This document shows, one piece after another, positions 7,691 to 15,765 of a stretch of 18,505 nucleotides of DNA. Below the pieces are notes generated by a model, which was given only the letters and a program-made list of their open reading frames with translations, was not told where the DNA came from and searched no databases. This DNA comes from Treponema sp. UBA4319 (GTDB lineage Bacteria; Spirochaetota; Spirochaetia; Treponematales; Treponemataceae): positions 1-18,505 of the forward strand of contig DGUD01000080.1 in assembly GCA_002393865.1 (NCBI GenBank), written 5' to 3'. The translations under genes were made by a program, and so were the position numbers. Each line of letters begins with the position of its first letter. Positions within the stretch are counted from its first letter, which is position 1.

Positions 7691-8091
7691 ACATCCTGAT
7701 GGACACATCGACCTGCCTCTGGGCGCTCACCGATGACCCCCGGCTGCAAAAAAAAGCCCGGAGCATCCTGCTGGACGAGCAGAACGAAATCTACTATTCG
7801 GTCGCATCATTGTGGGAGATTGCGCTCATGCACAAAAACAACCCTGCGCGCATGAGCATCTCCGCAACGGAATTTACCCGCTACTGCGAGATTGCGGGCT
7901 ACCGGAAGCTGCATGTGACGAGCAGGCATATCATTGCCCTCGAGACGCTGGAGCGGCTGCCCTCCGCGCCCGCATATACCGACCGCTTCGGAAGCCTCAT
8001 CCTTGCGCAGGCAAAGGCGGACGCATTCATGCTGCTCAGCCACGACCACCTGCACGAATACTTCAACGAGCTGTGCATCTACCGGATGTAG
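7687..8091 (+). CDS. PIN-domain toxin (VapC-like ribonuclease) with an altered active-site segment
   Basis: 134 residues, the usual size of the PIN toxins that pair with Phd/YefM antitoxins, which cleave RNA. Visible acidic positions are Asp6 (ILMDTSTCLWAL), Glu44 (SLWEIAL), Asp99 and Asp120 (LLSHD). Most relatives read DPFDR-L-L-I-A-Q-A before the last acidic residue. Here the text is DRFGSLILAQA (99-109): the second Asp, which normally helps bind the metal, is Gly102 and the following Arg is Ser. GGAGG (7676-7680) lies 6 bases upstream of the ATG, within the antitoxin gene. It converges on oppF with a 39-base gap. Family confident; activity uncertain. Confidence 0.87.
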   Translation: MNILMDTSTCLWALTDDPRLQKKARSILLDEQNEIYYSVASLWEIALMHKNNPARMSISATEFTRYCEIAGYRKLHVTSRHIIALETLERLPSAPAYTDRFGSLILAQAKADAFMLLSHDHLHEYFNELCIYRM

Positions 8092-8097
8092 CACCGC

Positions 8098-8125
8098 AGC
8101 CCCCGCTCAGGAAACGGCGGGCGCT
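8098..8125. terminator. Weak hairpin between the convergent toxin and oppF genes
   Basis: Bases 8098-8106 and 8117-8125 can form a GC-rich stem with one mismatch over a 10-base loop. Neither side has a T-run, so factor-independent termination is doubtful. It is the only structure I see in the convergent gap. Confidence 0.25.
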
Positions 8126-8130
8126 TGCTC

Positions 8131-9153
8131 TCAACTGCCGTAGAGGAAGCAGGCGACAGTGTGCCCTTCCGACGTTCCCTGCGGATGGACAAACTGCGGC
8201 TGCTTGTCCTTGCAGCAATCCTTGCGGTTCGGGCAGCGGTCGTAGAAATAGCAGCCCTTGCGCTGCTCCGTCGGGGAAGGCACATCGCCTTTAAGGATAA
8301 TGCGCTGGCGCTTGCGCTCCACCTCCGGGTCGGGGATAGGAGCAGCGGAAAGCAGAGCCTTCGTATATGGGTGCAGGGGATTCTTGTACAAATCGACGTA
8401 ATCCCCCGTCTCCACAATCTTGCCGAGATACATAACGGCGATACGGTCAGAAATATATTTTATGACGGCAAGGTCATGCGCGATGAACAGATAGGAAAGA
8501 CCCATCTCCTTCTGGATATCCTTAAAGAGATTGAGCACCTGCGCCTGAATGGAGACATCCAGCGCGGACACCGGCTCGTCGGCAAGAATAAGACGCGGCT
8601 TAAGCGCGAGCGCGCGGGCAATGCCGATACGCTGCCGCTGCCCCCCAGAGAATTCGTGGGGAAAGCGGTTCTTGAAGAATTTGGAAAGCCCCACCAGCTC
8701 CATCAGATGCTCTACGCGCTCGTTTATCTCGGCTTCCGTCATCCTGAAAATCCCGCGGCGGCGATAAATACGCATCGGCTCCGCAATGATTTCCGCCGTC
8801 GTCATGCGGGGATCCAGCGACGAATAGGGATCTTGGAACACGCACTGCATATCCTTGCGGGCGGCAAACATCTCTGCATGTGACATTTTGGTCAGGTCGT
8901 TGCCATCCAGCAAAACCTTTCCCGCGGTAGGCTTGTACAGCTGGGCGACGGCGCGAACCACCGTCGATTTTCCGCAGCCGGATTCCCCTACCAAGCCCAG
9001 CGTCTCTCCTTTCCGGATAGAAAAGCTTATGCCGTCAACGGCATAGACATAATTCCTCTTGCCGCCGATAATGCCGTCGTGCCCCATGTAGAAATGCATC
9101 TTGAGGTCTTCCACCTCAAGAATGTTGTCAGCATTGAGTGTTTTTTCCGTCAT
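8131..9153 (-). CDS. oppF: Oligopeptide ABC transporter ATP-binding protein OppF
   Basis: 340 residues. One of two ATPases that drive oligopeptide import at the inner face of the cytoplasmic membrane. Walker A is GESGCGKS (56-63), the Q-loop lies near 107 (VFQDPYSSLDP), the ABC signature is FSGGQRQR (168-175), Walker B is LILADEP (188-194) and the switch His is His226. The C-terminal OppF/DppF extension has HPYTKALLSAAP (261-272) and a cysteine group (Cys301, 307, 313, 314, 335), as in relatives that hold an iron-sulfur cluster. The start at 9153 was chosen because its ATG overlaps the oppD stop as ATGA; the open frame extends 51 codons upstream only by running through oppD. It is the last gene of the operon. 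Confidence 0.95.
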   Translation of the reverse strand: MTEKTLNADNILEVEDLKMHFYMGHDGIIGGKRNYVYAVDGISFSIRKGETLGLVGESGCGKSTVVRAVAQLYKPTAGKVLLDGNDLTKMSHAEMFAARKDMQCVFQDPYSSLDPRMTTAEIIAEPMRIYRRRGIFRMTEAEINERVEHLMELVGLSKFFKNRFPHEFSGGQRQRIGIARALALKPRLILADEPVSALDVSIQAQVLNLFKDIQKEMGLSYLFIAHDLAVIKYISDRIAVMYLGKIVETGDYVDLYKNPLHPYTKALLSAAPIPDPEVERKRQRIILKGDVPSPTEQRKGCYFYDRCPNRKDCCKDKQPQFVHPQGTSEGHTVACFLYGS

Positions 9154-10163
9154 TTTGCAGCATCCCCCGTGTTCAGCGTTCCTGCATCTTTCTGGGCATA
9201 AAGCCAGCACGATGCGCAATGCCCCTCCCCGAACTGCACCGTCGGCGGATAGTGTTTCCGGCACACATCCATCGCCTTGTGGCAGCGCGGATAGAACGGG
9301 CAGCAATCCGGCAGATCGATGACGTTCGGCGGCTGCCCTTCAATAGAGAAAAGCCGCTCGTCATCGCGATCCAGACGGGGCACAGACTTTATCAGCCCCT
9401 GCGTATACGGATGCTTCGTGTCAGCAAATATCTGCTCCGTCTTGCCGTGCTCAACCACGCGCCCCGCGTACATAACGTTGATTGTGTCGCAGATACCCGC
9501 AACGACGCCGAGCGAATGGGTGATGATGATAACCGCAGTCCCAAGGCGGCGGGTCAAATCCTGCATCAAATCCAGAATCTGCGCCTGAATAGTAACATCG
9601 AGCGCGCTGGTCGGCTCGTCGGCAATCAGTATGTCAGGATTGCAGGAAAGCCCCATCGCAATCATGACACGCTGGCGCATGCCGCCGGAGAACTGGTGCG
9701 GATAGCAGTCGATGCGCTCTTCTGCCCCAGGAATACCGGCCAGACGCAGCATCTCCACCGCCTTAGCCTTCGCTTCCTTCTTGCTCAGCCCCTGATGCAG
9801 CCGGATAGTCTCTATCATCTGCGTGGATATCTTCAGGTACGGGTTCAGCGAGGACATCGGATCCTGAAAAATCATGGCGATGCGGTTGCCCCGGATTTCG
9901 CGGAGACGGGCATCGCTCATCTTCAGCACATCTTCCCCGCGGAAGAGGACCTCGCCGCCCTCAATCTTTCCGGGCGGAGACTGCACAAGGTTGATGATGG
10001 AAAGATTCGTCACGCTCTTGCCGGAACCAGATTCCCCTACAATGCCCAGCGTCTCGCCCTTGTGCAAATCAAAGGAAATGCCGTCGACAGCCTTTACCGT
10101 CCCGGCATCGATATGAAAATAAGTACGTAAATCCCTGACTTGCAGGATAACTTCGTCTGTCAT
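9150..10163 (-). CDS. oppD: Oligopeptide ABC transporter ATP-binding protein OppD
   Basis: 337 residues. The partner ATPase of OppF. Walker A GESGSGKS (43-50), Q-loop near [11 protein letters not shown] (98-108), signature FSGGMRQR (158-165), Walker B ILIADEP (178-184), switch His216. The C-terminal extension has [12 protein letters not shown] (251-262) and a Cys cluster (287, 288, 294, 301, 316, 319). In DppD-type relatives these cysteines bind a [4Fe-4S] cluster. The start has AAGGA 6 bases upstream and follows the oppC stop by 29 bases. Its own stop overlaps oppF, so the two ATPases are probably translated in step. Confidence 0.95.
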   Translation of the reverse strand: MTDEVILQVRDLRTYFHIDAGTVKAVDGISFDLHKGETLGIVGESGSGKSVTNLSIINLVQSPPGKIEGGEVLFRGEDVLKMSDARLREIRGNRIAMIFQDPMSSLNPYLKISTQMIETIRLHQGLSKKEAKAKAVEMLRLAGIPGAEERIDCYPHQFSGGMRQRVMIAMGLSCNPDILIADEPTSALDVTIQAQILDLMQDLTRRLGTAVIIITHSLGVVAGICDTINVMYAGRVVEHGKTEQIFADTKHPYTQGLIKSVPRLDRDDERLFSIEGQPPNVIDLPDCCPFYPRCHKAMDVCRKHYPPTVQFGEGHCASCWLYAQKDAGTLNTGDAAK

Positions 10164-10192
10164 GCCAATTCCTTACGCTGCGGTGGCAGCAT

Positions 10193-11251
10193 TTAAATTC
10201 TGTTCTTTGATTGCGGGTCAAACGCATCCCGCACGCCGTCGCCAAGAAAATTCATGGCAAAAAGGAAAACCGTCATGGTAATCGCAGGCACCAGCAGGCA
10301 CCACGGATAGAGCCCGATGCCCTGCACGCCGTCAGAAATGAGGGAGCCCCATGAGGCAAGCGGAGCGGAGATGCCCAGACCAAGGAATGACAGGAAGCTT
10401 TCGCTCATGATGAACTCAGGAAGGGACAGCGCTGCGTAGGCAATGATGATGCCGAGCGTATTCGGGATAAGATGGCGGAAAATGATATGCATCGGTCCCG
10501 CGCCCATCGAACGCGCCGCAAGCACATATTCCGTGTTCTTAAGGCTTATCACCTGACCGCGCACCACACGGGCAATGGTAAGCCATGACACAAGGGCGAT
10601 GGCAACAAAGAGAATCGCGGTGCTCTTGCCAAGTATCGCCATCATGATGATAACCATAAGCATATACGGCAAGCCATACATGATATCCACAAAGCGCATC
10701 ATGATGGTGTCGGTCAGACCGCCCGCATAGCCGGAGACCGCGCCGACAATAATGCCGATGAACAGCGCCGTCACCGTTCCGATAAGCCCGATGAGCATGG
10801 AAATCCGGCCGCCGTAAATAGTGCGGGAAAGCATATCCCTGCCCAAAGAATCCGTTCCGAACACATAATGGTACTGCTGCTCAGGGTCGGTTTTGTTCCG
10901 CTCAAGAATGGAGTCTATCTCCTCCTGTTCCTTCTCCGAATAAGCGGAGCGCCCTTCCTTCTGCATCACCTTTGCAAAATAGGCAGTGCGGACTTCCAGC
11001 TCCACCATTCCTGCAGGACGCAGCGAAGGAGGAAGATTGGCATGGTTCACGTTCTGATGCTCATAGGGATGCAGCGGCAGAATCGGCGCAATCAGGGCGA
11101 CGAGAAGGTAGCACATCACCACCCAGAAGCTGATGTACGCCATCTTGTTCTTGCGGAGCCGCCGCCACGCATCAGCGGTCAAGGAGACGGAGCGCATCTC
11201 CTGATTGAATTCATTTGTGCCCGCAGTCTTTTTTTTCTTAGCGATAGTCAT
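10193..11251 (-). CDS. oppC: Oligopeptide ABC transporter permease OppC
   Basis: 352 residues. One half of the membrane channel. A cytoplasmic basic N-terminus precedes TM1 (about 37-60). FGTDSLGRDMLSRTIYGGR (131-149) is the OppC/DppC hallmark, and five further membrane segments follow. The EAA loop that contacts the ATPase is EYVLAARSMGAGPMHIIFRHLIPN (241-264). The segment between TM1 and the hallmark is long and highly charged (about 82-128), where relatives such as the E. coli protein have a shorter loop; it should face the periplasm. The start at 11251 was chosen over an upstream start in the frame because AAGGAG (11258-11263) lies 6 bases before it. It is 10 bases downstream of oppB. Confidence 0.95.
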   Translation of the reverse strand: MTIAKKKKTAGTNEFNQEMRSVSLTADAWRRLRKNKMAYISFWVVMCYLLVALIAPILPLHPYEHQNVNHANLPPSLRPAGMVELEVRTAYFAKVMQKEGRSAYSEKEQEEIDSILERNKTDPEQQYHYVFGTDSLGRDMLSRTIYGGRISMLIGLIGTVTALFIGIIVGAVSGYAGGLTDTIMMRFVDIMYGLPYMLMVIIMMAILGKSTAILFVAIALVSWLTIARVVRGQVISLKNTEYVLAARSMGAGPMHIIFRHLIPNTLGIIIAYAALSLPEFIMSESFLSFLGLGISAPLASWGSLISDGVQGIGLYPWCLLVPAITMTVFLFAMNFLGDGVRDAFDPQSKNRI

Positions 11252-11261
11252 AACGAACTCC

Positions 11262-12191
11262 TTATTTATACGAGATGCGGGGATCAAGCAATCCGTAGAG
11301 AATATCCACAATCAGGTTCATCACCACAAGAATAGCCGAATAGACGATGACGGTTCCGAGGATAAGCGTGTAGTCGCGGTTCAGCGCGGACTTCACAAAG
11401 AAATTACCGATGCCCGGCACAAGGAAGACCTGCTCCACGACAACAGAACCGGTGACAATGCCAGCAAAGGCCGGCCCCAGATAGCTGACCACCGGAAGCA
11501 GCGCGCCTTTGAGCACGTGCTTGAACAGCACGACAGATTCCTTCAGTCCCTTTGAGCGGGCTGTGCGCACATAATCGGAGCGGAGCGTCTCAAGCACGCT
11601 GGCACGCGTAAGCCTTGAGATAGAAGAAAAATACGGGAGCGCAAGCGTCATCGCCGGCATAATGAGCGCCTTCAGCCCCTGCCGCCCGGTTATCCAGCCG
11701 GAAGTCGGCAGCCACTTGAGCTTGAGCGCGAACACCAACACGGCCACCGGTCCCACAACAAAGAGCGGGGCTGAAAGGCCTGCGCTCGCAAAAGACATCG
11801 TGGTATAGTCAACCCACGTGTTCTGCCGCACGGCAGAAAGCAGCCCGAACAAAATTCCGAAGACCACGGCGATTGTCAGGGCGGTGACACCAAGAACAAG
11901 GGAATTCGGCATGCTCTGCCCGATAAGATCGTTCACGGTAAAATCTTTGTTCTTGTAGGAAGGCCCCAAATCTCCGTGCAGCATATCGCCCAGATAGCGG
12001 AGATACTGCATCGGCAGCGGCTCGTCAAGATGATATTTATGCTCGATATTCGCCTGAATCTCCGGCGTCAGCTTGCGCTCGCTGGAAAACGGCCCGCCCG
12101 GCGCAAGGCGTACCATAAAAAAACTCAGCGTGACAATGACGAACATCGTCGGTATGAGGCCGAGTATGCGGTTTACAATAAATTTTCCCAT
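11262..12191 (-). CDS. oppB: Oligopeptide ABC transporter permease OppB
   Basis: 309 residues. The other half of the channel. TM1 (about 8-28) is followed by the usual periplasmic segment (LAPGGPFSSERKLTPEI to LGDMLHGDLGPSYKNK, 29-82) and five more membrane spans. The EAA loop is DYVRTARSKGLKESVVLFKHVLKGA (206-230). VEQVFLVPGIGNFFVKSALNRDY (252-274) and the end LLDPRISYK are typical of OppB/DppB. The start at 12191 was preferred to an in-frame start 17 codons upstream because the family N-terminus is MxxFIxxRIL and GGAG lies 8 bases upstream. The 272 bases before it are the hairpin-rich gap after oppA. Confidence 0.95.
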   Translation of the reverse strand: MGKFIVNRILGLIPTMFVIVTLSFFMVRLAPGGPFSSERKLTPEIQANIEHKYHLDEPLPMQYLRYLGDMLHGDLGPSYKNKDFTVNDLIGQSMPNSLVLGVTALTIAVVFGILFGLLSAVRQNTWVDYTTMSFASAGLSAPLFVVGPVAVLVFALKLKWLPTSGWITGRQGLKALIMPAMTLALPYFSSISRLTRASVLETLRSDYVRTARSKGLKESVVLFKHVLKGALLPVVSYLGPAFAGIVTGSVVVEQVFLVPGIGNFFVKSALNRDYTLILGTVIVYSAILVVMNLIVDILYGLLDPRISYK

Positions 12192-12284
12192 TCTGGAGGC
12201 TCCATAACGTGGCACGGCAGCAAAAGAACACCGTACCGGCATATTCGCCTGCAGCTGCCCTCCCTCGTGCCAGACGCATTCCTG

Positions 12285-12304
12285 CCGCTATGCATGCATA
12301 GCGG
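12285..12304. repeat. Perfect 20-base palindrome in the oppA-oppB gap
   Basis: CCGCTATGCA is followed directly by its exact reverse complement. With one bulged G the symmetry extends to 12282-12308. There is no loop, so a dimeric protein-binding site is as plausible as a cruciform or RNA hairpin. It lies about 95 bases upstream of the oppB start. Confidence 0.75.
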
Positions 12305-12316
12305 GCAGCAACAGCG

Positions 12317-12359
12317 GGAATCCCCCAAAAATTTGCTTCGGAGCGTTCTGGGGGATTCC
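12317..12359 (-). other. Stable stem-loop in the oppA-oppB gap (third from oppA)
   Basis: An 11-base perfect stem (12317-12327 with 12349-12359) encloses 21 bases that contain a further small GCT/AGC hairpin. There is no T-run after it in the direction of opp transcription. It probably acts in mRNA processing or partial attenuation rather than full termination. Confidence 0.6.
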
Positions 12360-12387
12360 TGCGACATCGCGTTCCCAAAGCTAAGGG

Positions 12388-12416
12388 AGTTTCAAAAGCA
12401 GCAGACTTTTGAGACT
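12388..12416 (-). other. Stem-loop in the oppA-oppB gap (second from oppA)
   Basis: Bases 12388-12398 pair with 12406-12416 (11 pairs, one of them G-T) around a 7-base loop. The stem is AT-rich. It lies between the two GC-rich hairpins. Confidence 0.55.
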
Positions 12417-12424
12417 GGCTCAGG

Positions 12425-12453
12425 TGCCCCCAAAAACGGCGTCTTCGGGGGCA
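12425..12453 (-). other. Stable stem-loop just after the oppA stop
   Basis: TGCCCCC (12425-12431) pairs with GGGGGCA (12447-12453), and an inner AAGAC/GTTTT stem continues it in the RNA of the - strand. It begins 11 bases after the oppA stop. The absence of a downstream T-run argues against a strong terminator. A 3'-end stabiliser of oppA mRNA that leaves some read-through into oppB is a common arrangement and fits here. Confidence 0.6.
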
Positions 12454-12463
12454 AGCGCCATCG

Positions 12464-14044
12464 CTACTTGCGCTTCAGTCCCACGTAGGGATGTACATCC
12501 TGCGTGTTGGCATACCAGCCTTCCCACTTGGAAAGGTCGATAAGGTTCTGCGTGACATAGGTGTACATCGGGATAATGGCGGCATCATCCTTCAGCATGA
12601 TTTCCTCCGCCTGAGCCAGCACCTTCATGCGCTCGCTGCCCGGCTGCATGGTGGCAGCTTTTGAGATAAGCTCGTCGAACTGCTTGTTGCTGTAGCGGCC
12701 GTCGTTGTTGCCGCCCGTGGTGATGAACAGCTCAAGGAAGTTGGAGGGATCCTCGTAGTCGCCGACCCAGCCGTTGCGGGCAACCTGGAAATCATTTGCC
12801 TGACGCTTTGCGAGGAATGTAGCCCATTCCATGTTCTCCAGCTCGATGTCGATACCAAGGTTCTTCTTCCACTGCTGCTGCACCCACTCGGCAATCTTCT
12901 TGTGCGCCTCGTTGGTGTTGTAGATGTAGGCCAGCTTGGGGAAGCCCTTGCCGTCCGGATAGCCCGCCTCGGCGAGCAGCTTCTGTGCGTCGGCGACATC
13001 GTAGCCCGGTCCTTCCACAGGGGTGTAGCCCGCCATCTTCGGCACAAATGCACGGGCCGCGAACTGCCCGCCCTTCGTCACTTTGTCAACCAGCTCCTGA
13101 CGGTCAAGGGACTCTATCAGCGCACGGCGGACGCGCACATCCTTGAGAACCGGGTCATTCTTGTTCAAGTCCAGATAGTAGCTGGCAAGGTTCTCGTATA
13201 CCTGATAGTCGTCGCGGAGCCTCACCTCGTCCAGCATGTCCAGCGGGAAGGTGCCGGTGGTGTTCCAGTCAATCTCGCCGCTCTTGTACTTGTTGTAGGC
13301 GGTGGTGGAATTCTCTATCGGCAGGAAGGTAAGGGTCTTGAGGAAGACATTGTCCTTGTTCCAGTACTTGTCATTCTTGACGACGACGAGCTTTTCCTGC
13401 GGCGTCCACTCCTTGAGCGTAAAGGGGCCGTTGCCGACAAAGTTTGCGGGCTTAATCCAGTCCTTGCCGAATTTCTTGATGGCATGCATGGGGAGCGGGT
13501 CAAAAGCGTAGTGGGTCATCATGTCCACCGCATACGGCACGGGGCCGACGAGCGTCACTTCGAACGTGTAGTCATCGATAGCGCGGAGCCCGACGGAGCT
13601 TGCGTCCGCCTTGCCCGCATTGTAAGCCTCGGCGCCCTTTATGACGCCAGCAGGCATATAGGCATAGACCGCCGCAGTCTCAGGAGACATATAGTACAGC
13701 CATGAATCCACAAAAGTCTGCGCGGTAATCGGGGTACCGTCGCTCCACACACAGTTCTTGCGCAGATGGAATACGACGACGGAGCCGTCTCCCGTGCGCT
13801 CCCAGCTCTCCGCGACGCCCGGCACAGCATGGCTGTCCTTCGGGTCAAAGCCGACAAGCCCTTCAAAGAGCGCAAGATTTATACGATGCTCAGGCGTACC
13901 CTGAATCTGGGTCGGATCAACAGACTGCGGCTCGGAGCCGTTCTCAATTATCATCTCTGCATTTGAACCTGCATTGTTTTTTCCACATCCTGCCACAAGC
14001 AGCGCAAAGGCCGCAGCGGCGACAGCCACTAGTGCTTTTTTCAT
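12464..14044 (-). CDS. oppA: Oligopeptide-binding lipoprotein OppA (SBP family 5)
   Basis: 526 residues. The solute-binding protein that captures peptides outside the cytoplasmic membrane and delivers them to OppBC. The leader MKKALVAVAAAAFALLVAGC has a perfect lipobox (VAGC, Cys20), so the protein should be lipid-anchored. Family 5 features include EPQSVDPTQIQGTPEHRINLALFEGL, the FHLRKNCVWSDGTPITAQTFVDSW segment, GNGPFTLKEWTPQEKLVVVKNDKYW and IENSTTAYNKYKSGEIDW. The end of the ligand domain has NGWVGDYEDPSNFLELF and IPMYTYV. The start at 14044 was chosen from the signal peptide and GGAGG 4 bases upstream. It is the first gene of the opp operon, with its own promoter and a hairpin-rich gap before oppB. 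Confidence 0.95.
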   Translation of the reverse strand: MKKALVAVAAAAFALLVAGCGKNNAGSNAEMIIENGSEPQSVDPTQIQGTPEHRINLALFEGLVGFDPKDSHAVPGVAESWERTGDGSVVVFHLRKNCVWSDGTPITAQTFVDSWLYYMSPETAAVYAYMPAGVIKGAEAYNAGKADASSVGLRAIDDYTFEVTLVGPVPYAVDMMTHYAFDPLPMHAIKKFGKDWIKPANFVGNGPFTLKEWTPQEKLVVVKNDKYWNKDNVFLKTLTFLPIENSTTAYNKYKSGEIDWNTTGTFPLDMLDEVRLRDDYQVYENLASYYLDLNKNDPVLKDVRVRRALIESLDRQELVDKVTKGGQFAARAFVPKMAGYTPVEGPGYDVADAQKLLAEAGYPDGKGFPKLAYIYNTNEAHKKIAEWVQQQWKKNLGIDIELENMEWATFLAKRQANDFQVARNGWVGDYEDPSNFLELFITTGGNNDGRYSNKQFDELISKAATMQPGSERMKVLAQAEEIMLKDDAAIIPMYTYVTQNLIDLSKWEGWYANTQDVHPYVGLKRK

Positions 14045-14077
14045 AAAGCCTCCATACAAAAAATCGCATTCTATTGT

Positions 14078-14107
14078 ATAATATGGCGTAAATTTTGCAA
14101 GTATCAA
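14078..14107 (-). promoter_or_regulatory. Sigma70-type promoter of oppA
   Basis: On the - strand TTGATA (14107-14102) and TATTAT (14083-14078) are separated by 18 bases, each matching five of six consensus positions. A second overlapping combination (TTGCAA, 16 bases, TACAAT) is possible. The leader before the ATG would be about 27 bases. Confidence 0.55.
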
Positions 14108-14186
14108 AACAGCAATATGTTGAAAAAATTCGACAGAAAGCGGCGAAACTTTTACCGTGGATGCAGAGTGTTTACTGGCAGTCAAG

Positions 14187-14211
14187 AAAAAAAGCCCGGG
14201 CGGCACCGGGC
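14187..14211 (-). terminator. Intrinsic terminator of the OmpA-domain gene
   Basis: GCCCGG and CCGGGC (14194-14199 and 14206-14211) form a 6-base stem over a 6-base loop. In the direction of transcription the stem is followed by seven Ts, then CTT. It lies 25 bases after the stop of the OmpA-domain gene and separates it from oppA. Confidence 0.85.
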
Positions 14212-14236
14212 GATGTCACGTTCGGGCACAAGGCTC

Positions 14237-15595
14237 CTATTCAAGGATGGTAATCTCAACGCGGCGGTTCCTGGCCATTCCTTCCGGCGTGCTGTTGTCC
14301 GCAAGCGGCCGCGTGCCGCCGCAGCCCGTGCAGATGAACTGCTCTGCGGGAATACCGCGGCGCACAAGCGCCTCGGCAACCGCGCGGGCACGCTCCACGG
14401 ACAGCCGCAGCTCCCCATCGGGATTGCCGGTAGAAGCCGTATGGCCTTCCACCAGAAAGCGGGACTCCGGCGCCTCCTTGAGCACGCCGACGAGCGCGTC
14501 AAGCCGTGCCTGCTCGGCAGGAAGCAGCTCCGCGCTGTCCGGCTTGAACTGAAGATTCTGCATCGTCAGGCGTATGCCGTCAGCAGTGTTGTCCACGGCA
14601 ATCGCAAGCCCCTTCCCGGACAGCGCGGCCTGCGCCGCAGCTTTGCTCCCGCCCGCGGAGGAGGAAGATGATGCGGCGGGCTGGCGGGAACCGTTCTTTC
14701 CACTGCTGCCCGCGCCATCCGCCCTGGCAAGCTCCTGCGCCTTCTCCGGGCTGACGATTGCCGCCCGCTGGAGCGCATGGATAAGCTTGCCGCGGTCATA
14801 GGCAGGCGGATACTTTGTGAACAGGGAAATCGTTCCTTTCAGGGCGACTTTTCTTCCGTCCTCGTACACAAAGTATTCGTCAACGATGTCCCTGACGACA
14901 ATCGCATTGCCGCTCTCCTTGCTCACCAGGATAGTGGCGTCATGCTTCCCCTGCGCGCTCTTCAGCTCCGGGTCGCCCTCAGGGTCGATATACGAGACGC
15001 CGTAGCGGGTAGCCCACTGCGCCTTCAGCACATACACGGGGCTTCCGTTATAGCTATCATCGCGCAGGTAGGTATATTCGACCAGCATAGGCATTCTGCT
15101 TATCTGCCCGTTCCCCAGCGGGTCAACGGCGCGCTCGCCGCGGCACTGCCACGAATCCCCGATGGCGATGCGCTGGCGCGGATACGCAGGAAAACTGCGG
15201 AAGCTGGGGTAGCCGTTGTCCTCCAGCATGACAAGATTCCCGTCCGCAGTGATTTTGAACGAAGAAGGAATGGATGTGCTGATGCCCTGCCGCACAGCGC
15301 GGGTATTGCGCTTGGTCTCCTGCACGACAAAAAAACTGCCGTCGTAGAACAGCGAGCCGGCTTCCGCGGAGCTTCCCTCCGTCTGCCGGATAAAGGACTG
15401 GACCTCGCGGCTCTGCAGCCCCGTATATTTGTCGTTATCATAGCGGCGGAGGTCGCTCTTTTCTACGAGCATGTAGCTGCCGTTGCCTTTATAGGAAATG
15501 AGCGTCGTACCGTCCTGAGCGGCGGCAGGAGCGCGCGCCGTAACGGCAAGCAGGAGGACAAGCAGCGGAGGAATTGTTTTTATCAGTTTTTTCAT
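14237..15595 (-). CDS. Periplasmic OmpA-domain protein (peptidoglycan-associated)
   Basis: 452 residues. A signal peptide of about 26 residues (MKKLIKTIPPLLVLLLAVTARAPAAA) has no lipobox. A long N-terminal region (about 28-290) does not match any domain I recognise; it is rich in beta-like alternation and aromatic residues. A Ser/Ala/Gly-rich linker follows (about 293-326). The C-terminal OmpA/Pal domain (about 341-451) includes LQFKPDSAELLPAEQARLD, VEGHTASTGNPDGELRLSVERARAV and GMARNRRVEI, the elements that bind diaminopimelate or ornithine of peptidoglycan. The MKK start has GGAG only 3 bases upstream, so an ATG three codons earlier (15604) remains possible. A strong terminator follows. Likely role: anchoring something in the envelope to the cell wall. 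Confidence 0.88.
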   Translation of the reverse strand: MKKLIKTIPPLLVLLLAVTARAPAAAQDGTTLISYKGNGSYMLVEKSDLRRYDNDKYTGLQSREVQSFIRQTEGSSAEAGSLFYDGSFFVVQETKRNTRAVRQGISTSIPSSFKITADGNLVMLEDNGYPSFRSFPAYPRQRIAIGDSWQCRGERAVDPLGNGQISRMPMLVEYTYLRDDSYNGSPVYVLKAQWATRYGVSYIDPEGDPELKSAQGKHDATILVSKESGNAIVVRDIVDEYFVYEDGRKVALKGTISLFTKYPPAYDRGKLIHALQRAAIVSPEKAQELARADGAGSSGKNGSRQPAASSSSSAGGSKAAAQAALSGKGLAIAVDNTADGIRLTMQNLQFKPDSAELLPAEQARLDALVGVLKEAPESRFLVEGHTASTGNPDGELRLSVERARAVAEALVRRGIPAEQFICTGCGGTRPLADNSTPEGMARNRRVEITILE

Positions 15596-15670
15596 AGGCT
15601 CCATACGCGGAAGACTGCGGCGCAATGCCCGTACAGGCGTTTTGCGGCAGCCCTCTCTCTGGATAAAAAC

Positions 15671-15689
15671 AACAAAGCGCGCCTTTGTT
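15671..15689 (-). promoter_or_regulatory. Perfect inverted repeat upstream of the OmpA-domain gene
   Basis: AACAAAG and CTTTGTT flank a 5-base GC core. In the - direction a TTTTT run follows within a few bases (about 15664-15668), so it could be a weak terminator for the membrane-protein gene. It could equally be an operator for the OmpA-domain gene, which starts about 75 bases downstream. No convincing promoter is visible in the surrounding 170-base gap. Confidence 0.35.
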
Positions 15690-15765
15690 ACAGCCCTGGC
15701 GACCCGGAATCCGGCATGGGCAGGGGCTCACGCCGGGAGCACATTTTTTTATGAGGCAGCTTTAC

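Noticed and set aside
8125..10130. Open frames on the + strand opposite oppF and oppD (252 and 330 codons)
   Set aside because: They are antisense to clear ATPase genes with all motifs intact, and no start signals support them.
11976..12488. 170-codon + strand frame across the oppA-oppB gap
   Set aside because: It runs through oppB antisense and the hairpins, and its composition is not protein-like. The gap is better explained by RNA structure.
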